From Aerococcus sp. Group 1 (GTDB lineage: Bacteria; Bacillota; Bacilli; Lactobacillales; Aerococcaceae), in NCBI RefSeq assembly GCF_000193205.1, contig NC_015278.1, positions 1,426,001-1,490,000 of the forward strand: a stretch of 64,000 nucleotides of DNA. The letters run 5' to 3'. A program made the translations under genes and the position numbers. Position 1 is the first letter of the stretch. The number at the start of each line of letters is the position of its first letter. Of the stretch, positions 59,531-64,000 are shown piece after piece. The notes beneath the pieces were generated by a model. The model was not told where the DNA came from and ran no database searches. It saw only the letters and a program-made list of their open reading frames with translations.

Positions 59531-60460
59531 CTAATCCGAATAGCGACGGTTGCGCCCGGACATAGTTACTTCCTCGCTCAAATAACGAACCCTTTCCATA
59601 ATCCGCTGCGCCTTGACGGTTTCCGAATCTCCTTGATTAGTATGGGCCAAATGATTTTCTAATTCCTTCATGGAAAAATTAGAAGTGAAAAAGGTAGCCT
59701 GGCCTTGACTCATACGGTTCTGCAAGAGAACCCCTAGGACTTCATCACGGACCCAGGCCGAATTACTTTCAGCACCAATATCATCAATCATTAATACTTG
59801 GGCGTCTTGGAGGCTCTTGAGTCGCTGGTTAACACGATTATCTTTGATGGCACTCTTGATCTCACTAATAAAAGTAGGATAGTGGAACAAGGTAGTCGTG
59901 AAACCATGTTCAGCCAGGTGATTAGCCACAGCTGCCGCTAAAAAGGACTTCCCCACGCCAAACGGACCATGTAAGTAAAGGCCTTGGTGAAATTGCTTGG
60001 GCTTAGACTGCATGGCTTCGACAAAATCAATGGCCTTCTCCAAGGCAGCTTGCCGTTTGGGATCGGTCAGGTCAAAGTTTTGGAAGGAGGCTTGCTTTAA
60101 ATCCTTAGGCATTTCCAGTAAAGTGACCCGTTGCTTCTTCTCCCGCTCTTTTTGGGCGGCGAGGAATTCATCAGTCGCCTGGTATTCAATATCAATATAA
60201 TTAAAATTCATAATGAGCTTAGGATAGAAATTAGGAAATTTGGGCCTTTTCCCCGCTCTTATCCGTTCTTTTTCTTGAACAAATTCATAGAGTTTCGATA
60301 TCGAACGGTCAATCGTTTCTTGGTCCAAGTCTTCTTTATGATTATCAATAAATTGTCTAACGTCCGGATCACTCAAGACTTGGGCTTTGGTTTGGTCTAA
60401 GCGTTGGCGAAAGTTGCCTTTATTGAGCTCATGGCTGATATCTTCCCCAATATTTCTCAT
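59531..60460 (-). CDS. dnaI: Primosomal protein DnaI (helicase loader)
   Basis: AAA+ loader of the replicative helicase DnaC, 309 residues. The N-terminal about 110 residues form the DnaI_N domain; the ATPase has Walker A LHGPFGVGKSFLAA and Walker B VLMIDDIGAES, and sensor/arginine-finger TSNFSMKELENHL. It overlaps the end of dnaB by 4 bases, forming the nrdR-dnaB-dnaI unit common in Firmicutes. Confidence 0.95.
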   Translation of the reverse strand: MRNIGEDISHELNKGNFRQRLDQTKAQVLSDPDVRQFIDNHKEDLDQETIDRSISKLYEFVQEKERIRAGKRPKFPNFYPKLIMNFNYIDIEYQATDEFLAAQKEREKKQRVTLLEMPKDLKQASFQNFDLTDPKRQAALEKAIDFVEAMQSKPKQFHQGLYLHGPFGVGKSFLAAAVANHLAEHGFTTTLFHYPTFISEIKSAIKDNRVNQRLKSLQDAQVLMIDDIGAESNSAWVRDEVLGVLLQNRMSQGQATFFTSNFSMKELENHLAHTNQGDSETVKAQRIMERVRYLSEEVTMSGRNRRYSD

Positions 60461-61859
60461 TCGTCTCCCTCCTCACTATTCAATGCCCGAATCCGATCGG
60501 CTAAGGCTTGGACACTTTCATGGTCCATTTTTTCCTCCTTATCTGCCGTCTCTTGTTTTTGATTAAACCAAGCGGGCTGTAATTCTTGATAGGTCTTGCG
60601 TTTGGTATTTTGCCGCTTATTTTTGCTTTGTCTTTGTTTTTGAATCCGTTTAGTCCGTTTGTTGAGATAGGTCAGCGCCTGTTCCGGACTTTGAATATTT
60701 TTTGACTCCAATCATCCACTGTCCGCTCAAAGGTCGACCTGACGATACTTGAACTTTCCTGACTGATCAAATAATAGTGAATCATGATATTCAAGGTCGG
60801 GCCATCGATAAGGCCCTTATTCATGACCATCTCTAAGGTTTTTATCTCGTTGGTAGTTAGATAACCGTTTTTTTGTTCTTTGATAGTCTTAGCAAAGGTT
60901 AGGGGCGGATAAGCCTTAGCCGCCTTGATCAAGGCTAGGCTAGCTTCATCCTGATTTTCTTTGGGTAAATCCTGACCCTGACTCTTGGTCTGCTGCTTGG
61001 CTTGGTCCATTTGATAGTCAGGTCGTTTATTTATCGGTTGGTCCGCCATGGCCTTGATCACTAGGCCTTGGTAGTAATTAATGTCCACTTGGTTGGTTCT
61101 TACATTACTTGCCTTAATGGCAAACTGGGACAGGGCAACTTCATCCAAACCATAAAGAGCATGGAGGCTTTGGGTCATCTCCTTAACATCCTGACTGACC
61201 GCCCGCTCACTGAGGAAAGACCTTTGTACCAACTCAGTAAAATAAGCCATATCAAAATCACTGACCAGGCTAGTTTTTATAAGGGATTTACTAGGCTTCT
61301 TTAACAAGCTTTGCTTTTCGCTTTCAGTCAATTGGCGACTGCTTTGGGACAGATGAAAAACATCCTGAAAAGTCGCTGTGACCTCCTGCCAGTCATTCTC
61401 CTGACTATCAGCAATCTTTTCAAAGCTAAAGCGGTCTAATAAGCGATTAAAACGCACTTCCCCCACATGGTCTAAAAGTAAGCTAGTCATTAAGCTATCC
61501 TTAAAAAACTGCTCAGAAGAAACCGGTGCTAGCAACTGATAGAGGGCCTGCACTGGGGCTTGACCACTTTGCTGGGTGTAGCTACGTAAGAGGCCAATGG
61601 CTTCTAATCGGCGCCTACTTCTGACATAGCGTTCTTTAGAAAAAACCAATTGGTCCATAATTTCCCCATGATTAATTACTTCTGATTGATAAGTCGAACG
61701 GTCAATATAGGCATAAAGAGTCATATAGAGAGCAAAGGCTTCAGCCCCAATAATTGGTTGGTAGAGATAGGTTAAGACTTCCAGATCAGCATTGGAAACA
61801 ATTTGTGTGAGGATAATTTTGAGAGGTTCACGTGGATTTAACTTTTCCCATGGATTCAA
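60457..61859 (-). pseudogene. dnaB: Replication initiation/membrane attachment protein DnaB, frameshifted in an A homopolymer
   Basis: Firmicute DnaB, which with DnaD and DnaI loads the helicase at oriC. The first 389 or so codons run [16 protein letters not shown] to TVDDWSQK and then IFKVRNRR and a stop at 60672. Restoring one A to the six-base run (plus-strand T's at 60698-60703) gives SQKNIQSPEQALTYLNKRTKRIQKQ, joining the segment otherwise seen as a separate 84-codon frame, and ends at 60457; total about 467 residues, the usual DnaB length. The C-terminal part is lysine/glutamine rich. Its ATG overlaps the nrdR stop by 4 bases. Confidence 0.9.
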
Positions 61860-62386
61860 GACTGATCTTCCTCCGCGTTATTGGCTTCTAAGTCTAAATT
61901 CGTTTGCCCCTCCGCGTTATTTTTTTGCATTTGCTTCAACTGCTCAATTTCTTGCAAAAAGACGGTAGGATCTTCGAAGTGACGGTAGACACTGGCATAG
62001 CGAATATAGGCAACTTCATCGATCTTGGGCAAAATATCCATGACCATTTCCCCTATTAGGGTTGAAGGCACCTCGTTTTGTCCTTTTTGCCGAATGTCCG
62101 ATTCGATATTCTTAACCACTTCTTCTAAGGTCTCTAGGGCGATTGGCCGTTTTTCACAGGACCTCACTAAGCCCCGTAATAATTTTTCTTTGGAAAATTC
62201 TTCCCGGGTACCATCCCGCTTGATAACCAGTAAAGGCATCTTTTCTACCCGTTCAAAGGTCGTGAAGCGAAAATCACATTGCGTACATAGGCGTCGCCTT
62301 CTTATCGATGTGTTTTCCTCCACAGGCCGACTATCGATTACCTTCGTATTATTATCTTGACATCTGGGGCAGCGCACAATATTCAC
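61856..62386 (-). CDS. nrdR: Transcriptional repressor NrdR
   Basis: Zinc-finger and ATP-cone repressor of ribonucleotide reductase genes, 176 residues. The zinc ribbon [16 protein letters not shown] ... [12 protein letters not shown] is at residues 6-48, the ATP-cone ([22 protein letters not shown]) at 52-140. The C-terminal 25 residues are an acidic Asn/Glu-rich tail longer than in the family, which usually has about 150-155 residues. It is the first gene of nrdR-dnaB-dnaI; a TATAAT element lies 37-42 bases upstream of its ATG. Confidence 0.96.
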   Translation of the reverse strand: MNIVRCPRCQDNNTKVIDSRPVEENTSIRRRRLCTQCDFRFTTFERVEKMPLLVIKRDGTREEFSKEKLLRGLVRSCEKRPIALETLEEVVKNIESDIRQKGQNEVPSTLIGEMVMDILPKIDEVAYIRYASVYRHFEDPTVFLQEIEQLKQMQKNNAEGQTNLDLEANNAEEDQS

Positions 62387-62477
62387 CTTCCTTGGACATT
62401 TTCTAAAATATTTCTTTTATTAATTATAGCACAGTTTAAAGGCGGAAGGATAAGGGGCAAAATCCAGCTTGGTCAGC

Positions 62478-63086
62478 TTATTTTATGGCTTGAAAGCCTT
62501 GGATGCTCAACCAGGCCTCGACTTGCTTTTCCGTTTGCTGGATGCTGCCCTGGTTATCAATCACAATATCTGCCCAGCGGAGTTTCTGTTCAATATTATA
62601 TTGAGACAGCATGCGGTCAAAGGCCTCGTCTTCACTTAAATTATCCCGGTCCATCAGTCGTTGCAATTGAATGCTTTCTGGAACATAGACCAACATCACC
62701 GCATCACAAGCGTCCTGGTACTTGGTCTCATAAAGTAAAGGAATATCCAAAACAATCAATTGATGGCCCTGGTCTTGGTAAGACTGGGCTTGGTCGTTGA
62801 CCCAGTCATAGATATAAGGCAAGAGCAGTTGATTAAGAGCTTTGAGTTGATCCTTATCTGTAAAGACCACATCCCCTAATTTCTTCCGGTTAAGGGTGCC
62901 ATTTGGAAAGAGAAAATCCTCTCCAAAATGCTCTTTTATAGCTTGTAAACCCTGTGTTCCCGGCTCAACGACAGCTCGAGCCCCCAGGTCTGCATCCACT
63001 ACCGGAAAACCAACTTTTTTAAAATAATTACTAACAGTAGATTTTCCCGTAGCAATTGACCCTGTTAATCCTAAGCGAAAAGTCAT
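62478..63086 (-). CDS. coaE: Dephospho-CoA kinase
   Basis: Last step of coenzyme A synthesis, phosphorylating the 3'-OH of dephospho-CoA. P-loop LTGSIATGKST (residues 7-17), GFPVVDADLGARAVVEPGTQGL with the conserved Asp33, LIVLDIPLLYETKY and the lid segment RLMDRDNLSEDEAFDRM are all present. Its ATG is 13 bases after the mutM stop, so mutM-coaE form an operon, a common pairing that often includes polA upstream. Confidence 0.96.
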   Translation of the reverse strand: MTFRLGLTGSIATGKSTVSNYFKKVGFPVVDADLGARAVVEPGTQGLQAIKEHFGEDFLFPNGTLNRKKLGDVVFTDKDQLKALNQLLLPYIYDWVNDQAQSYQDQGHQLIVLDIPLLYETKYQDACDAVMLVYVPESIQLQRLMDRDNLSEDEAFDRMLSQYNIEQKLRWADIVIDNQGSIQQTEKQVEAWLSIQGFQAIK

Positions 63087-63099
63087 TCATACACTCCCT

Positions 63100-63911
63100 T
63101 TATTTCTGACAATTGGGACAAAAATGCGTCCCTCGCTGTCCTAACTTAATTTTCTCAATGGTTCTTCCACAATTTAAACAGGCTTGGCCCTGGCGCTGGT
63201 AAACCTTGAGATAATTTTGATATTGACCGTCCTCCCCTAAAGTGTTCTGATAGGTCCGCACACTAGAGCCGCCTAAGTCTACCGCTCGATTCAGTATATC
63301 TCGCATGGCTTCTAATAGGAGCAAGGTCTCTTGGTCAGTCAACGAATTGGCTGGCCGACCTGGATAAATTTCCGCTTGAAATAGAGATTCATCAGCATAA
63401 ATATTACCAATGCCGGCAATTTTTTGCTGGTCCAGTATTAATGATTTAATGGGTCGCTTGGATGCCGCTAATATTTTTTGGAATTGATCCAAGTTAATAT
63501 CCCAGGGTTCTGGACCGAGTTTTAAATTTTTAATAGCTTGGGGCATATCTTGACGAGAAAATAAGGATATCCGACCAAATTTACGCACATCATGATAGCG
63601 TAGGTCCCTGCCATCACGCAAGTGACAGATGAGGTGACTATGCTTTAAAATTGGCGTCTGCCTATCGCAGACAAAATACTTGCCTTCCATCCGCAGATGG
63701 CTAATCCAGGCGCAATCGCTCCAATAAAAAACAGGTATTTTCCATAACGGTCGACTCGTTCAAAGGTCTCCCCTTGCATGGCTTGGCGAAAGACCTGGGC
63801 TGGACAATTAATAATCTTTGCCCATTTTACTTCCACATCCTGTATTTGGGCTTGAGGAAGGACTCTATTAAGCCCCTGTCTCACATTTTCTACTTCAGGT
63901 AACTCTGGCAT
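63100..63911 (-). pseudogene. mutM: Formamidopyrimidine-DNA glycosylase MutM (Fpg), frameshifted in a T homopolymer
   Basis: Base excision repair enzyme for 8-oxoguanine. The start MPELPEVENVRQGL holds the catalytic Pro2 and Glu3. After RYGKYLFF the frame goes to IGAIAPGLAIC and ends at 63645. Restoring one T in the six-base run (plus-strand A's at 63726-63731) gives FFYWSDCAWISHLRMEGKYFV and joins the second reading frame, which has the H2TH and the zinc finger CLNCGRTI ... CPNC. Total 270 residues, normal. Ends 13 bases before coaE. The ribosome site AAGGAGG lies seven bases upstream of the ATG. Confidence 0.93.
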
Positions 63912-64000
63912 TAACTAGCCTCCTTCATCCCGCTAAAACACTGTTAGCAGTCTAACTTATTCTAATCAAACAATAACCATAAATAAAGTAAAGAGTGCGA

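Noticed and set aside
60457..60711. Separate small lysine-rich gene before dnaI
   Set aside because: It is the displaced C-terminus of DnaB once one base is restored at 60698-60703.
63645..63690. Two overlapping partial glycosylase genes
   Set aside because: The two frames join into one normal MutM by a one-base correction, so gene splitting is not needed.

Overview
The window reads as chromosome of a low-to-mid GC Gram-positive bacterium of the order Lactobacillales. My best guess is Aerococcaceae (Aerococcus or a close relative), from overall gene order and protein style recalled from memory and not checked by any search. Supporting signs are an Enterococcus-hirae-like V-type ATPase operon, ClpE, MecA, Spx and SpxH together, a MurE without the DAP-type DNPR motif, T-box leaders, and sigma-A promoters with 17-18 bp spacers. 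Almost all genes lie on the minus strand. The only clearly foreign piece is one IS110-family element at about 22.5-24.0 kb.

Layout, left to right (most operons are transcribed right to left). 0-5 kb: division and cell wall cluster mraZ-rsmH-ftsL-pbp-mraY-murD (murD cut by the window edge). 5.2-12.3 kb: DUF3397, rpmF-yceD, tmcAL, and the ribosome-assembly/NAD cluster yqeG-yqeH-yhbY-nadD-yqeK-rsfS-methyltransferase. 12.4-16.2 kb: murE-hom-thrB. 16.3-20 kb: a YkuJ-like protein, a lipid glycosyltransferase and ptsHI. 20.1-22.5 kb: clpE under a CtsR operator. 22.5-24.4 kb: the IS110 element, then a strongly palindromic non-coding block. 24.4-30.3 kb: guaB, prfC, glnQ and glnPH. 30.5-39.3 kb: the nine-gene V-ATPase operon, whose leader contains an intrinsic terminator. 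39.4-46.9 kb: a GNAT gene, T-box-controlled metA, mgtE, a pseudouridine synthase, nadK, a CYTH protein, spxH and coiA. 47-49.6 kb: trpS, spx and mecA. 49.6-53 kb: a GNAT gene and the methionine transporter metNIQ. 53-55 kb: dps with a PerR-type box, and infC-rpmI-rplT behind an L20-type leader. 55-57.2 kb: an M20 amidohydrolase, a macrodomain protein and a GtrA-like protein. 57.3-59.5 kb: T-box-controlled thrS. 59.5-63.9 kb: nrdR-dnaB-dnaI, coaE and mutM.

The most important technical observation is that five conserved housekeeping genes (mraZ, prfC, trpS, dnaB, mutM) are each broken by one missing base in an A/T homopolymer and read normally if that base is restored. This points to homopolymer under-calling in the assembly rather than gene decay. 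Each is annotated at full length with the break marked. infC begins with the rare codon AUC, so an ordinary ORF search loses its first 63 codons.

I found no convincing wholly new multi-gene system. The best leads for something undescribed are the structured left end of the IS110 element (probable bridge RNA), the roughly 210-bp palindromic block beside it, the terminator-containing leader of the apparently sodium-type V-ATPase, and several unassigned operators (ptsH, spx, and the 48.16 kb palindrome). No tRNA, rRNA, CRISPR array or replication origin was seen.
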